A DNA stretch of 25,973 nt, from positions 1-25,973 of the forward strand of contig CAOLUI010000013.1 in the NCBI GenBank assembly GCA_948479395.1, in the 5' to 3' direction. The position numbers and the translations under genes are program-made. This document shows, one piece after another, positions 1 through 8,799 of the stretch. Numbering within the stretch: position 1 is the stretch's first letter; every line of letters starts with the position of its first letter. The stretch comes from an uncultured Bacilli bacterium. GTDB taxonomy: Bacteria; Bacillota_I; Bacilli_A; RF39; UBA660. A model generated the notes under the pieces. That model ran no database searches, was not told the DNA's origin, and saw nothing but the letters and a program-made list of their open reading frames with translations.

Positions 1-125
1 GTCTTATTTTTTTCTTGATCACTTTCTACTCTTGCTGTAAAGTAAGCATATGTTGCTCCTACTATTACTACTAGCATTAATGATATCATTATCACACTTA
101 GCATTATTATTCTTTTTTTATTCAT
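1..125 (-). CDS. Exported/anchored surface protein, N-terminal fragment (runs off window)
   Basis: Only the first 41 codons lie in the window. The start ATG (123-125) has AAGGAG six bases upstream (132-137). The product begins MNKKR, then a long hydrophobic stretch (about residues 6-24) and the sequence GATYAYFTARVESDQEK. A signal segment ending in GATYAYF is like the N-termini of secreted proteins of the SipW-dependent/TasA type common in Bacilli, so an exported or anchored protein is inferred; the mature domain cannot be seen. Its promoter carries a G10 tract in the spacer, so expression may be phase-variable. It lies downstream of the BrkB-like gene but appears to be a separate unit, since a hairpin terminator and its own promoter intervene. 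Confidence 0.7.
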   Translation of the reverse strand, partial: MNKKRIIMLSVIMISLMLVVIVGATYAYFTARVESDQEKNK

Positions 126-153
126 TATATACTCCTTATTATTTATTTAACTT

Positions 154-183
154 ATTATAACCCCCCCCCCGACATTAATGCAA
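154..183 (-). promoter_or_regulatory. Promoter with G10 homopolymer in the spacer
   Basis: Reading the minus strand, TTGCAT (178-183) is a plausible -35 and TATAAT (154-159) a perfect -10. They are separated by 18 bases, ten of which are an unbroken G run. The predicted transcription start is about 22 bases before the ATG at 125. Loss of one G would give the optimal 17-base spacing. Spacer homopolymers of this type switch promoter strength in Neisseria porA and in mycoplasma surface genes; here that role is inferred. Confidence 0.65.
161..170. repeat. C10/G10 homopolymer tract
   Basis: Ten consecutive C residues on the plus strand in DNA that is otherwise extremely AT-rich. No comparable G/C run is seen elsewhere in the window. 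It sits exactly between the -35 and -10 of the gene starting at 125, a position where slipped-strand length change would alter transcription. Confidence 0.9.
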
Positions 184-184
184 T

Positions 185-212
185 AAAAAAGAAACCTAAA
201 ATAAGATTTCTT
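185..212 (-). terminator. Intrinsic terminator after the BrkB-like gene
   Basis: On the minus strand the RNA forms a nine-pair stem, AAGAAAUCU with AGGUUUCUU (one U-G pair), around a six-base loop, followed by UUUU. It lies about 100 bases beyond the stop codon at 311 and just upstream of the promoter of the next gene. The stem is AU-rich, so termination may be partial. Confidence 0.5.
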
Positions 213-310
213 CTAGACATTATTTTTCAATATTTTTTAATACCCAAAATATTAACTAATATCAAAATAAATCATGTACTAAATAATGCCTGTGTACATA
301 CTAATAATAT

Positions 311-1159
311 TTACTTAATATCTAAATTAATGACTCCTGTTTTTTCCAATTTTACAATTTCTGACTTATAATTTAAAGCAAGTCCTATTACAAAAACAGT
401 TGCTAAAAAATAAATCCACAACATTAACATCACAATGTTGGCTAAAGCTCCATAAAAAAGAGCATAATTAGCAAAATTATTAATATAATATGAATAAAGT
501 GCTGTCACACAAATCCACATTACCGTTGTAAAAACAGAACCATAATTAACATTAGAACTCGGTATTTTTCGATCTGGAGCCATCGTATAAAGAATTTTAA
601 TAAAACAAAATATAATTAACCAAGTAATTGGTCCTTTTAAAAGATTAAAAGCAAATACCATTGTTTTTGTAATACTAGGATCCATATTTACGTATTGTAC
701 CATTTCTATTATATTCTTACCAAATACTGGTATTAATAATATAAAAATAAATAATATTACAATAATAATAGTCATCACAATAGCTTTAACGCGTCGTTTC
801 AAAAAATTTGTATCTGGAATTCCATATATAGTATTGGAAGTAACAATGATAGATCTTGCTCCATTACTTGCAACACAAAAACCTATAAATAAAGTAAGAA
901 AAAAACTAAAATTTACATTAGGCAAAGTAACAATAGGCACAATTAAATCAGCCACATCATTTCCAAAAGCTTTACTTAAAAAATCTGCTATAAAATCAAC
1001 TGGTAAATGCAAAAAAGATGCCCCATACGTTATCAAGGTAACAATAGGCACAACTGATAACACAAAGAAAAAAGCCAGTTGTCCTGGTAAAACCACCATT
1101 TCTGGTCTGTGAATAACACTTAAAACATTTGCCAAGAATTCTTTTAAATGTTCTTTCAT
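311..1159 (-). CDS. YihY/virulence factor BrkB family membrane protein
   Basis: The 282-residue product is an integral membrane protein with about six hydrophobic segments and the family's N-terminal hallmark LAFFFVLSVVPIVTLI (around residues 28-43). The late block Y-A-L-F-Y-G-A-L-A-N-I-V-M-L-M-L-W-I-Y matches the conserved YGSLA/LLLWLY region of YihY/BrkB proteins. Length is normal for the family. The function is not firmly established; it was once annotated as ribonuclease BN, which is now attributed to a different gene. Its ATG overlaps the TAA of the upstream GGDEF gene by one base (TAATG), so translation is probably coupled. It is the last gene of the 3684-311 block and is followed by a weak hairpin terminator. 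Confidence 0.88.
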   Translation of the reverse strand: MKEHLKEFLANVLSVIHRPEMVVLPGQLAFFFVLSVVPIVTLITYGASFLHLPVDFIADFLSKAFGNDVADLIVPIVTLPNVNFSFFLTLFIGFCVASNGARSIIVTSNTIYGIPDTNFLKRRVKAIVMTIIIVILFIFILLIPVFGKNIIEMVQYVNMDPSITKTMVFAFNLLKGPITWLIIFCFIKILYTMAPDRKIPSSNVNYGSVFTTVMWICVTALYSYYINNFANYALFYGALANIVMLMLWIYFLATVFVIGLALNYKSEIVKLEKTGVINLDIK

Positions 1160-3183
1160 TATTTACCCTCTTTTTTACTCTCTTTTTGCTTTTTTACCTC
1201 TTCAACAGCTTCATTAATTGCATCCTCTACTGATTTTAAATGATCTTCTATCATACTATATCCAATTGTTGCTCCATATTCATAAGGTAATTTTTTTAAT
1301 TCTTTATTTAACTTATGAATATAACTAGTAATTTGTTTTGTTTGATATCCAATTAAATAAACTACAAATTCATTTCCGTCTGTCCTCATAATATCACTAT
1401 TATCCAGTTGCAATTTTACTAAAATATTAGCAACCGCTTTAATTTGTATATCCCCTTGTTCATAACCCATAGTATCATTAATATATTGTAAATTATTTAA
1501 CTCAATCACAATCACTGATTGAGGATAAATTTTATTCTTGCTCCAACTATCTATATTATCATTTAAATAATTTCGATTTTTTAATGAAGTTAATTGATCA
1601 ATATATTTCAACTTATCTTCCTTTTTTAATTTTTTATTTGTTTTAGCTTTTTTAGCTATTTTATAAACATATAAAAATATTAAAACAAAAGCAATCAATA
1701 AATACATAAAATATTTAGCAATTGTTCCCGTAATTGAACCACTTTGAATAGTTTTTTCATAATTATAGATTCCCTTGTAACTAGTTTTAATAGGATCTTT
1801 ATAACGTACAAATTCTTCAAACAACTTAATAAATGTTTCATTTGTATCAATTTTAAAAGAATAATCTTTATTTAAATTAAACTTATATCTCAAACTATAA
1901 GAATTAAAAATACTATTTCGATAAGTTTCAAAAATATTAAAATCAACTATAATTATTCCTTTTTTCTTAACTATTTTTTCTAATTCTTTACGATTTTTAT
2001 AAGTCTTAATATTTAATTTCGTATTATTTACTAAATAATTATATAAATTAGTATCCTTTTCTACATAAATAGTTTCCTCATTTAATGCCTTTAAAGAATT
2101 AACTACTAAACTATTTTTTTTACTAGCTAAAACACTATAACTAATTCCTAATCCCGAAGAAACTGAGTCATAAGTATTTCCTAAATCATAATAATCAAAA
2201 TACAAATTAATTTTGTTATTATTTACAGCTTTTAATAATTGTTTATAATTTTTATATTTCACAAACTTTAATTCAATATCACTAAACTCCATAAATTCTT
2301 TTAAATATTGAGCTAAAATTCCGCCATAATTTCCTCCCACAATCACTTCATAAGGATCATTATTAATAAAGCCATAATTATAGGCAACACTTCTCATTGC
2401 ATCAATATCAGTTGAAGAAATATTTAAAGATTTTGCAAACAACTCAAACAAATGATTTTGATAATTTTTTTCTAAACTTTTTAATTTCCAACTTTCATAA
2501 TATTTTTTCAAAATAGAACCTAAATTATTATTTTCACCACAATTTAACTTATAATAAAATATCATATCACTAAAATGATAATTAATCGCATAATTATTAC
2601 TTAAAATATTATTTAAGTATAAGTGAAGTGGAACAACTATATATTGAATTTCTTTTTGTTCTTTAAAAACTTTTAGCATTTCTTCTTCGTTTTCATAAGA
2701 AACAAAATTTATTTTTTCATTATTCATATAACTACTTACATAAGATAAATTACTAGTTAAAACACCAATTTTTTTGTCATTTAAAACCTCTAAAGATTTT
2801 ATATATTCATATTTTTTCCCTACTAAAACATAATGATCTTCATAAAAAGCAATTTCTCTTTCATTTAACGTATTTCCTACTCCAAAAGAAATATCATGAG
2901 ATTCTTCCCCTAAATTATAAGCTACTGGATTAACATTTAATCCATATTCATCAGAAAAATCAGTTAAAAAATCATAAAAAAGACCTACTCCATTATTTCC
3001 AAAAACATCTACATTATTTAAAACATTAATATTTTGTACAGTTGTACTATTATCTGCAATAAATCTCTTTTCGACTGCTGTTAATTTATTAGAATTACGA
3101 AAATAAATTAATAATCCTCCAACAATAGAAATAACTAAAAGTAAAATTATTATTCCAATAAAAACTTTCTTTTTATTTTTCAT
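1159..3183 (-). CDS. Membrane sensor: two solute-binding-like domains plus GGDEF domain
   Basis: This 674-residue protein has an N-terminal membrane segment (about 7-27). An extracytoplasmic region follows with two consecutive type-3 solute-binding-like lobes (about 80-260 and 275-470): the first has KKIGVLTSNLSYV and the second begins VIVGGNYGGILAQYL. A second membrane helix lies at about 491-511, followed by a cytosolic GGDEF domain beginning DQLTSLKNRNYL. The signature loop reads RTDGNEF (DGNEF at 602-606) instead of RxGGDEF. The first Gly is Asp and the Asp of GGDEF is Asn. The surrounding fold motifs (NDTMGYEQGD, GATIGYS) are intact. It is probably a ligand-sensing diguanylate cyclase or a GTP/c-di-nucleotide-binding descendant; activity is uncertain because of the changed loop. 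Translation of brkB-like is coupled to its stop. Confidence 0.82.
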   Translation of the reverse strand: MKNKKKVFIGIIILLLVISIVGGLLIYFRNSNKLTAVEKRFIADNSTTVQNINVLNNVDVFGNNGVGLFYDFLTDFSDEYGLNVNPVAYNLGEESHDISFGVGNTLNEREIAFYEDHYVLVGKKYEYIKSLEVLNDKKIGVLTSNLSYVSSYMNNEKINFVSYENEEEMLKVFKEQKEIQYIVVPLHLYLNNILSNNYAINYHFSDMIFYYKLNCGENNNLGSILKKYYESWKLKSLEKNYQNHLFELFAKSLNISSTDIDAMRSVAYNYGFINNDPYEVIVGGNYGGILAQYLKEFMEFSDIELKFVKYKNYKQLLKAVNNNKINLYFDYYDLGNTYDSVSSGLGISYSVLASKKNSLVVNSLKALNEETIYVEKDTNLYNYLVNNTKLNIKTYKNRKELEKIVKKKGIIIVDFNIFETYRNSIFNSYSLRYKFNLNKDYSFKIDTNETFIKLFEEFVRYKDPIKTSYKGIYNYEKTIQSGSITGTIAKYFMYLLIAFVLIFLYVYKIAKKAKTNKKLKKEDKLKYIDQLTSLKNRNYLNDNIDSWSKNKIYPQSVIVIELNNLQYINDTMGYEQGDIQIKAVANILVKLQLDNSDIMRTDGNEFVVYLIGYQTKQITSYIHKLNKELKKLPYEYGATIGYSMIEDHLKSVEDAINEAVEEVKKQKESKKEGK

Positions 3184-3192
3184 AAAAATTAC

Positions 3193-3684
3193 CTACTCAC
3201 TATCTTTTTTTACTTCTGTATTATTATTCCAAACTAAGCCACTACCATTAACATTTTTAGCTCCCATAATCAAAAATCCTTCATTACTTTCACTTTTTTC
3301 ACCTTTTAAAGTATAATGAAAATCATAAAAATCTTGATATTTTTGTTCAAAATTCATTAAAGATGCTAACGCTTTACTTTGTGCTTCTACTAAAGTAACT
3401 CCCTCTTTAAAATTTAAAGTAACATAAATTATTTTTCCTTGGACTTTAAAAGAAACATCATTTATCAATTCATCACTTTTCATGCTATTAAGAAAATTAT
3501 TTTTTACATCGTCTGTAATATTTACTTCTTTAATTCCCTCTAAACGTTCTCCATAACTAGATTTTGATGAACCAAAAAAACAACTTATACATACTCCAAA
3601 TATCACAAAAAAGCAAACAATAACTATTAAAGTTAATATAAATAAAACTCGATTCTCAACCCATAAATTCTTTATTTTCTTCAT
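3193..3684 (-). CDS. Small membrane-anchored protein of unknown function
   Basis: The product (163 residues from the ATG at 3684) has a basic N-terminus, one strong membrane helix (about 13-37) and a roughly 125-residue outer domain containing VNITDDVKNNFLNSM and KIIYVTLNFKEGVTLVEAQ. I do not recognise the family. An ATG 15 bases upstream (3699) is in frame, but it overlaps the GGAGAGGTGG ribosome site, so 3684 is the better start. It sits only nine bases upstream of the GGDEF sensor gene, which suggests it may work with that sensor; this is inferred from position alone. Confidence 0.72.
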   Translation of the reverse strand: MKKIKNLWVENRVLFILTLIVIVCFFVIFGVCISCFFGSSKSSYGERLEGIKEVNITDDVKNNFLNSMKSDELINDVSFKVQGKIIYVTLNFKEGVTLVEAQSKALASLMNFEQKYQDFYDFHYTLKGEKSESNEGFLIMGAKNVNGSGLVWNNNTEVKKDSE

Positions 3685-3713
3685 AATCCACCTCTCCATT
3701 TAAGGTATATTTA

Positions 3714-3719
3714 ATTATA
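3714..3719 (-). promoter_or_regulatory. Candidate -10 element (TATAAT) for the 3684-311 operon
   Basis: On the minus strand TATAAT lies about 30 bases before the ATG at 3684 and after the ligA terminator. No good -35 hexamer is seen at 16-18 bases, so strength is uncertain. Confidence 0.4.
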
Positions 3720-3743
3720 CTACATTATATATTATTTTACTAG

Positions 3744-3761
3744 TTTTTTGCATGCAAAAAA
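3744..3761. promoter_or_regulatory. 18-bp perfect palindrome between ligA terminator and next promoter
   Basis: TTTTTTGCATGCAAAAAA reads the same on both strands. It overlaps the T-run of the ligA terminator and lies 25 bases upstream of the candidate -10 for the next operon. It could be an operator, or on the plus strand the symmetric end of a hairpin; the sequence does not decide. Confidence 0.45.
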
Positions 3762-3788
3762 GTATTGCTAAAGATTATTCACAATACT
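3755..3788 (-). terminator. Intrinsic terminator of the pcrA-nucleotidyltransferase-ligA operon
   Basis: On the minus strand AGTATTG pairs perfectly with CAATACT (seven pairs, 14-base loop that includes the ligA stop), followed directly by a run of six T. The stop codon lying in the loop makes this a compact gene end. Confidence 0.6.
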
Positions 3789-5777
3789 TTTAATTTTTTC
3801 CTCATTCCAAATTTCAATTCCTAAATCTAGAGCTTTATTATATTTACTCCCTGGTTTATCTCCAACTATTACCACATCAGTTTTCCTACTTACTGAAGAA
3901 CTAGAACTTCCTCCATAAGATTCAATAATAGAAACTAAATTATCTCTATCCATAAAAGATAAAGTCCCTGTTAAAACAAAACATTTACCTGTAAAAAACT
4001 CATTAAACTTATCATCTTCTCCCAAATATTTTATATTAATACCTAATTTTTTTAAACTAGATATTAACTCTCTATTAATTTCATCTTGAAAAAAATCTAC
4101 TAAATTTTTTGCTAGTGTAGGACCTATGTCTTTAATATTATTATATTGTTCATAAGTTGCTTCTCTCATTTTATCTAAACTTTTAAAAATCTTAGCTAAT
4201 AATAAAGCTGTTTTATCTCCAATCCCAGAAATTCCTAAACCAAACAATAATCTTTCTAAACTATTTTTCTTACTCTCTTCAATAGCTTGTAATAAATTAT
4301 CAACACTTTTATTGCCAAAACCCTCTAACTCTATTAAATCCTTTCGATGATCTTTTAATCGGTAAATATCCAGGATTGTTTTTATAAACCCTAAATTATA
4401 AAAATCCTCTATTATTTCTTCTCCCAAACCCTCTATATTCATTGCCTTTCGACTACAATAATGAATTAAAGCTTCCACTTTTCTCGCAGGACACAATTCA
4501 TTTAAACAATAATAATCAACTTGATCCTTTTTCTTTTCTAAAATACTCCCACAAATTGGACAATTATTAATCATTTGAAAATCTTTCTCTATACCACTTC
4601 TCCGTGCAATTTTTGCTTCAATCACTTCTGGTATAACATCTCCCGCTTTTCTAATAGAAACTACATCACCAATTTTTAAATCTTTCATTAAAACATAATC
4701 CTCATTATGAAGAGTTGCTCGCTTAACTGTTGATCCCATTAAAATAACGGGATCTAACACCGCATTAGGTGTAATTCGTCCAGTTCTTCCCACCGTAAAA
4801 ATAATATCTTTTAATTTTGTTAAAACCTCTTTAGCTGGAAACTTATAAGCTACAGCCCATTTAGGATATTTAGAAGTAAAACCTAATTTTTTTTGCGAAA
4901 CCAAATCATTAACTTTAATTACTATTCCATCGATTTCATAAGCTAAACTATCTCTTTTTTGAGAAGCTATTTCAATAAATTTTTCAATTTCTTCAATTCC
5001 CTTAACTATAGAATTAACTTCTCTATTAACTTTAAATCCTAAATCATTCATAAACTGTAATGCTTCTTGATGGCTTTTAATTCCATAATCTTCAGGATTT
5101 GGCAAATGATAAATCCAAGTATCCAGTTTTCTTTCTGCCGCCACCTTAGAATCCAATTGTCTAATAGAACCAGCTGCCGCATTTCGAACATTTTGTAAAA
5201 TTGGTAAATTATCTTTTTCTCTTTTAATATTTATTTCTTTTAATACATTCTTCGGCATATAAATTTCGCCCCGAACTTCTATATCAATTGGTTGTTTTAA
5301 AATTAACGGGACAGATCTAATAGTTCTTACATTATGAGTAATATCCTCTCCTACAATTCCATCCCCTCTAGTTGCCGCATAAACAAGTTCACCTTTTTCA
5401 TAATGAAGCGATACACTCAAACCATCTATTTTATACTCACAAACATAAATTGGTTTTACTTCATCTTTTATTATCCGCGTATTAAAACTCTCAATTTCCT
5501 CTAAACTAAAAACATCGGGTAAAGAAAGCATTGGTATTTTATGACGAACTTTTTTAAACTTATCAATTACTTCTCCCCCTACTTTTTTAGTAGGCGAAGA
5601 GGAACTATCAAATTCTGGATTCTCTTCTTCTAAAATTTCTAATTCTCTTAAAAACTTATCAAATTCTTGATCTGTTAAAGTCGGATTATCTAAAACATAA
5701 TATTCATAATTTGCATCATTGCATACTTTCCTTAAATAATCAATTCGCGATTTAATTTCACTTTTTTCCACAATCAT
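3768..5777 (-). CDS. ligA: NAD-dependent DNA ligase LigA
   Basis: LigA seals nicks in duplex DNA during replication and repair, using NAD+. The domains are complete and in order. Domain Ia is N-terminal (YLRKVCNDANYEYYVLDNP). The adenylation domain has the catalytic KIDG lysine at about residue 116, with TRGDG, then the OB fold (VGRTGRITPNAVLDPV). The four-Cys zinc finger begins CPICG and ends ELCPARK. Helix-hairpin-helix repeats follow (IPG-type motifs, GIGDKTALLLAK), then a C-terminal BRCT domain (GKCFVLTGTLSFMDRD). The length of about 669 residues is typical. I take the ATG at 5777 because it overlaps the preceding gene's TGA as ATGA. An upstream ATG (5786) lacks a ribosome site, and a GTG at 5771 is eight bases after GGGAG, so the exact start is open. 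It is followed by a hairpin terminator. Confidence 0.96.
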   Translation of the reverse strand: MIVEKSEIKSRIDYLRKVCNDANYEYYVLDNPTLTDQEFDKFLRELEILEEENPEFDSSSSPTKKVGGEVIDKFKKVRHKIPMLSLPDVFSLEEIESFNTRIIKDEVKPIYVCEYKIDGLSVSLHYEKGELVYAATRGDGIVGEDITHNVRTIRSVPLILKQPIDIEVRGEIYMPKNVLKEINIKREKDNLPILQNVRNAAAGSIRQLDSKVAAERKLDTWIYHLPNPEDYGIKSHQEALQFMNDLGFKVNREVNSIVKGIEEIEKFIEIASQKRDSLAYEIDGIVIKVNDLVSQKKLGFTSKYPKWAVAYKFPAKEVLTKLKDIIFTVGRTGRITPNAVLDPVILMGSTVKRATLHNEDYVLMKDLKIGDVVSIRKAGDVIPEVIEAKIARRSGIEKDFQMINNCPICGSILEKKKDQVDYYCLNELCPARKVEALIHYCSRKAMNIEGLGEEIIEDFYNLGFIKTILDIYRLKDHRKDLIELEGFGNKSVDNLLQAIEESKKNSLERLLFGLGISGIGDKTALLLAKIFKSLDKMREATYEQYNNIKDIGPTLAKNLVDFFQDEINRELISSLKKLGINIKYLGEDDKFNEFFTGKCFVLTGTLSFMDRDNLVSIIESYGGSSSSSVSRKTDVVIVGDKPGSKYNKALDLGIEIWNEEKIKSIVNNL

Positions 5778-6673
5778 TTCTCCCATAAATGTTTTTTATA
5801 AATATTTTCCTTTTTTAATCTTTGTATTTCATTTTTAACAACTTCTAAATCACTAGCGTAAGTCATACCAAACCAATTAGAATTACTAGTCCAATTATAA
5901 AGAACTAACTTCCCACTTTTTATTCCCTCATTCAAACAAATAGGAAGCAAAACTTCACCATTTAAAATTATCTCTTCTTCCTGTTCAAAATATTCTTCCC
6001 AATAATTTTCTAATATGGAAAAAATATCTTTTTTAAATGCAAAAAAATTCATTGAAACTGGCGTATCTTTAGTCAATAAAAAAGTCTTATTCATATTAAT
6101 TGGTTTTGCTATAATTTCTGTTTCACTATAAGTTACATTACTTTCAATTATTGATGTAATTTTATCTCCATCTAAAGATAAAAATGCTCTTTTTAAAACG
6201 CCTTCTCCACTAGTATCCCCTAAAGCATAAGAAATATTTGCTCCTAACGCTATAGAATTTTGTGAATTTAAAAATTCTACTGCTCTAAAATAGGCTTTTT
6301 GCCCATAAAAATCATCAGCATTTATAACTGCAAAAGCATCATCAATAAAAGGTTTAGCAACTAATAAAGCTTGCACTGTTCCCCAAGGTTTACTTCTTTT
6401 TCTCATATTTACCTTTTTAGGAATATCATCTTTTTCTTGAAAAGCATATTCCACCTTCACTTTATTTTCTAAACGTCTCCCAATTGTTTCTTTAAACAAA
6501 GCTAAATTTTCTTTTTGAATTACAAAAACAATTTTATTAAAACCAGCTTTTATGGCATCATATACTGAATAATCTATTATAAAATTTCCATCGTCATCAA
6601 TAGGAGTTAATTGTTTTAATCCCCCAAATCTAGAACCAATTCCAGCTGCCATTACTACTAAAGTTAAATTCAT
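5774..6673 (-). CDS. NTP-transferase family nucleotidyltransferase
   Basis: The 299-residue product starts NLTLVVMAAGIGSRFGGLKQL, the nucleotide-binding signature of sugar-phosphate nucleotidyltransferases (GxGxR then K). VINADDFYG supplies the metal-binding Asp pair expected of this fold. Family members join a nucleoside triphosphate to a sugar or other phosphate; the substrate here cannot be told. There is no C-terminal left-handed helix domain, so it is the short single-domain form. The ATG at 6673 is chosen because GGAGAG lies about seven bases before it, whereas the ATG at 6697 has no site. It lies between pcrA and ligA with 17 bases to pcrA and an ATGA overlap with ligA. The protein is probably co-transcribed for reasons other than DNA repair. 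Confidence 0.85.
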   Translation of the reverse strand: MNLTLVVMAAGIGSRFGGLKQLTPIDDDGNFIIDYSVYDAIKAGFNKIVFVIQKENLALFKETIGRRLENKVKVEYAFQEKDDIPKKVNMRKRSKPWGTVQALLVAKPFIDDAFAVINADDFYGQKAYFRAVEFLNSQNSIALGANISYALGDTSGEGVLKRAFLSLDGDKITSIIESNVTYSETEIIAKPINMNKTFLLTKDTPVSMNFFAFKKDIFSILENYWEEYFEQEEEIILNGEVLLPICLNEGIKSGKLVLYNWTSNSNWFGMTYASDLEVVKNEIQRLKKENIYKKHLWEK

Positions 6674-6690
6674 TTTTTTCTCTCCAATCA

Positions 6691-8775
6691 CTAACATTTT
6701 TTTAGACTCTTATGATTTTTCATCAATTTTTTTATTCCTATACTATTATTAAAAGCCACTGTTAAAAGCAGTTTATCAACACCTACTACAACCCCTCTTC
6801 CATAAGTCTCATGAAGAACAACATCTCCTGCTTGCCAATCAACTTGTTCATTCGAATACATCTCATCCTTTTTAAATATTTTTTCCTCTTTTATACTCGA
6901 ATTAGTAACTTCAACTAAATCATCATCTATTTCATCAATAAATCTACTTGGAGGATTTATACTTTCTTTACCATACAATAACCTTCTTTTCGCATTAGTT
7001 AAATACAAAAGCTCTCGAGCTCTTGTAATTCCCACATACATAAGACGTCGCTCTTCCTCTATTCCATCTTTCTCCATTAAAGAATTAGCATGAGGAAAAA
7101 TTCCTTCTTCCATACCTATTAAAAAAACCACATCAAATTCCAAACCTTTAGCACTGTGAATCGTCATTAAAGTTACTGCATCATCATAATTTTTATGCTC
7201 GCTCATATCCGCAATTAAACTTATTTCTTCTAAAAAATCATCTAAATTAACACTTCCTGTTCGCTCCTCAAAAGAAGCGGTGATACTTTTAAACTCCATT
7301 AAGTTTTCTAAACGTAATTCGCTTTCTAAAGACTTATCATCTTCTAATTCCTTTTTAATTCCCGTTTTCTCCAAAACATCATCAATTAATTCTGTTAAAG
7401 ATAAAGATTCACTATTATGAGTTAATTCTAAAATCAAATTTTTAAAATCCAACTCCTTCCCTTTATTTATTGCTTCAAACATTGTAAGTCCATTAATAGA
7501 AGCTTCAAGTTCAATACTTTTAATTGTCGTAGGGCCTATTTTTCTTTTAGGAACATTTATAACTCGACGTAAACTTACCTCATCACTGTGATTACTAATT
7601 AAACGTAAATAACTAAGCAAATCTTTAATCTCTTTACGTTGATAAAAATAATAACTTCCTACTACTTTATAAGGTAAATTAGCTTTAATAAACATTTCCT
7701 CAACAATTCTAGCTTGCCCATTAGTTCGATAAAATATTGCAATATCACTTGTTTTATAACCATCATCTAATAATTTTTTTATTTCTTCAATACATAAAGT
7801 AATTTCATGTTTCTCATCATAACTTCTAAAATATTGCACTTTTGAGCCTAACATTTTATTAGACTTTAAATTTTTCTCTTTTCGATCTCTATTATTTTTA
7901 ATAACTGAATTGGCTGCTTCTAAAATCATCTTAGTACTTCGATAGTTTTCTTCTAAAGCTATCACTTTTGTTTCGAGATAATCTTTCTCAAAATTCAAAA
8001 TATTTTTATAATTAGCTCCTCTAAACATATAAATTGATTGATCAGGATCTCCTACAACAAAAATATTCTTATACTTTTCCCCTAATAATTTAGTTAATTT
8101 ATATTGAACTTCATTCGTATCTTGATACTCATCAATTAAAATATATTTAAATTTTTCTTGATAGTGTTCCAATATCTCCTTATTTTCCAAAAATAACTTT
8201 ACTGGTAAAGAAAGTAAATCATCAAAATCAACAGAATTGTTTTTCCTTAAAATTTTTAAATATTCATAATATATTTTTAAAGCTACTCTCTCTGGTTCTG
8301 TATTAAAATATTTATCAATATCAACATCATTTAACATTTCATTTTTAATGAAACTTATTCGATTTCTTGTATAAGATGGAGCACAAGCTTCTTTTGAAAT
8401 ATCTAAATCTTTCATAATTTTTTTAATAATAGCTAAAACATCATCGCTATCTAAAATAGTAAAATTTCGTTCTAACCCTAATTTTTCATAATTTTCCCTG
8501 ATAATTCTCAACCCAAAAGAATGAAAAGTTCCCACAAAAGTACTATTATCAGGAACAATCATATCCAATCTTTCTTTCATTTCTCTTGCCGCTTTATTAG
8601 TAAAAGTAATAGCTAAAATATTATAAGATGGCACATTTTGATCAATTAAATAAGCTATTCTTGTTGTTAAAACTTTTGTTTTCCCACTTCCTGCTCCAGC
8701 AATTACTAAACAAGGGCCATCCTTGTGCATAACTGCAGTTTTTTGTTGTAAATTAAGCATCTTTAAATAATCCAT
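6691..8775 (-). CDS. pcrA: UvrD/PcrA-type superfamily 1 DNA helicase
   Basis: An ATP-driven 3'-5' helicase of the UvrD/PcrA/Rep family, used in excision repair and in clearing replication forks. All the SF1A motifs are present: Walker A AGAGSGKT (about 26-33), TFTNKAAREMKER, Walker B LIDEYQDTN, VGDPDQSIYMFRGA, ENYRST, TIHSAKGLEFDVVFL and MYVGITRARELLYL. The C-terminus carries the short Tudor-like tail seen in PcrA (GDVVLHETYGRGVVVGV), which in Bacillus binds RNA polymerase. The length of 694 residues is slightly short for PcrA (about 720-740). The ATG at 8775 follows a GGATGG ribosome-like site; an alternative ATG lies at 8787. It is the first gene of the operon with the nucleotidyltransferase and ligA, a common low-GC Gram-positive pairing. 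Confidence 0.95.
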   Translation of the reverse strand: MDYLKMLNLQQKTAVMHKDGPCLVIAGAGSGKTKVLTTRIAYLIDQNVPSYNILAITFTNKAAREMKERLDMIVPDNSTFVGTFHSFGLRIIRENYEKLGLERNFTILDSDDVLAIIKKIMKDLDISKEACAPSYTRNRISFIKNEMLNDVDIDKYFNTEPERVALKIYYEYLKILRKNNSVDFDDLLSLPVKLFLENKEILEHYQEKFKYILIDEYQDTNEVQYKLTKLLGEKYKNIFVVGDPDQSIYMFRGANYKNILNFEKDYLETKVIALEENYRSTKMILEAANSVIKNNRDRKEKNLKSNKMLGSKVQYFRSYDEKHEITLCIEEIKKLLDDGYKTSDIAIFYRTNGQARIVEEMFIKANLPYKVVGSYYFYQRKEIKDLLSYLRLISNHSDEVSLRRVINVPKRKIGPTTIKSIELEASINGLTMFEAINKGKELDFKNLILELTHNSESLSLTELIDDVLEKTGIKKELEDDKSLESELRLENLMEFKSITASFEERTGSVNLDDFLEEISLIADMSEHKNYDDAVTLMTIHSAKGLEFDVVFLIGMEEGIFPHANSLMEKDGIEEERRLMYVGITRARELLYLTNAKRRLLYGKESINPPSRFIDEIDDDLVEVTNSSIKEEKIFKKDEMYSNEQVDWQAGDVVLHETYGRGVVVGVDKLLLTVAFNNSIGIKKLMKNHKSLKKC

Positions 8776-8799
8776 ATTACCATCCAATCTATTAAAACC

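Noticed and set aside
834..1112. Plus-strand ORF inside the BrkB-like gene
   Set aside because: Shadow of a well-supported minus-strand membrane protein, with no ribosome site or recognisable domain.
5774..5776. Mycoplasma code (TGA = Trp)
   Set aside because: The nucleotidyltransferase ends at TGA at its expected length and Trp is encoded by TGG.
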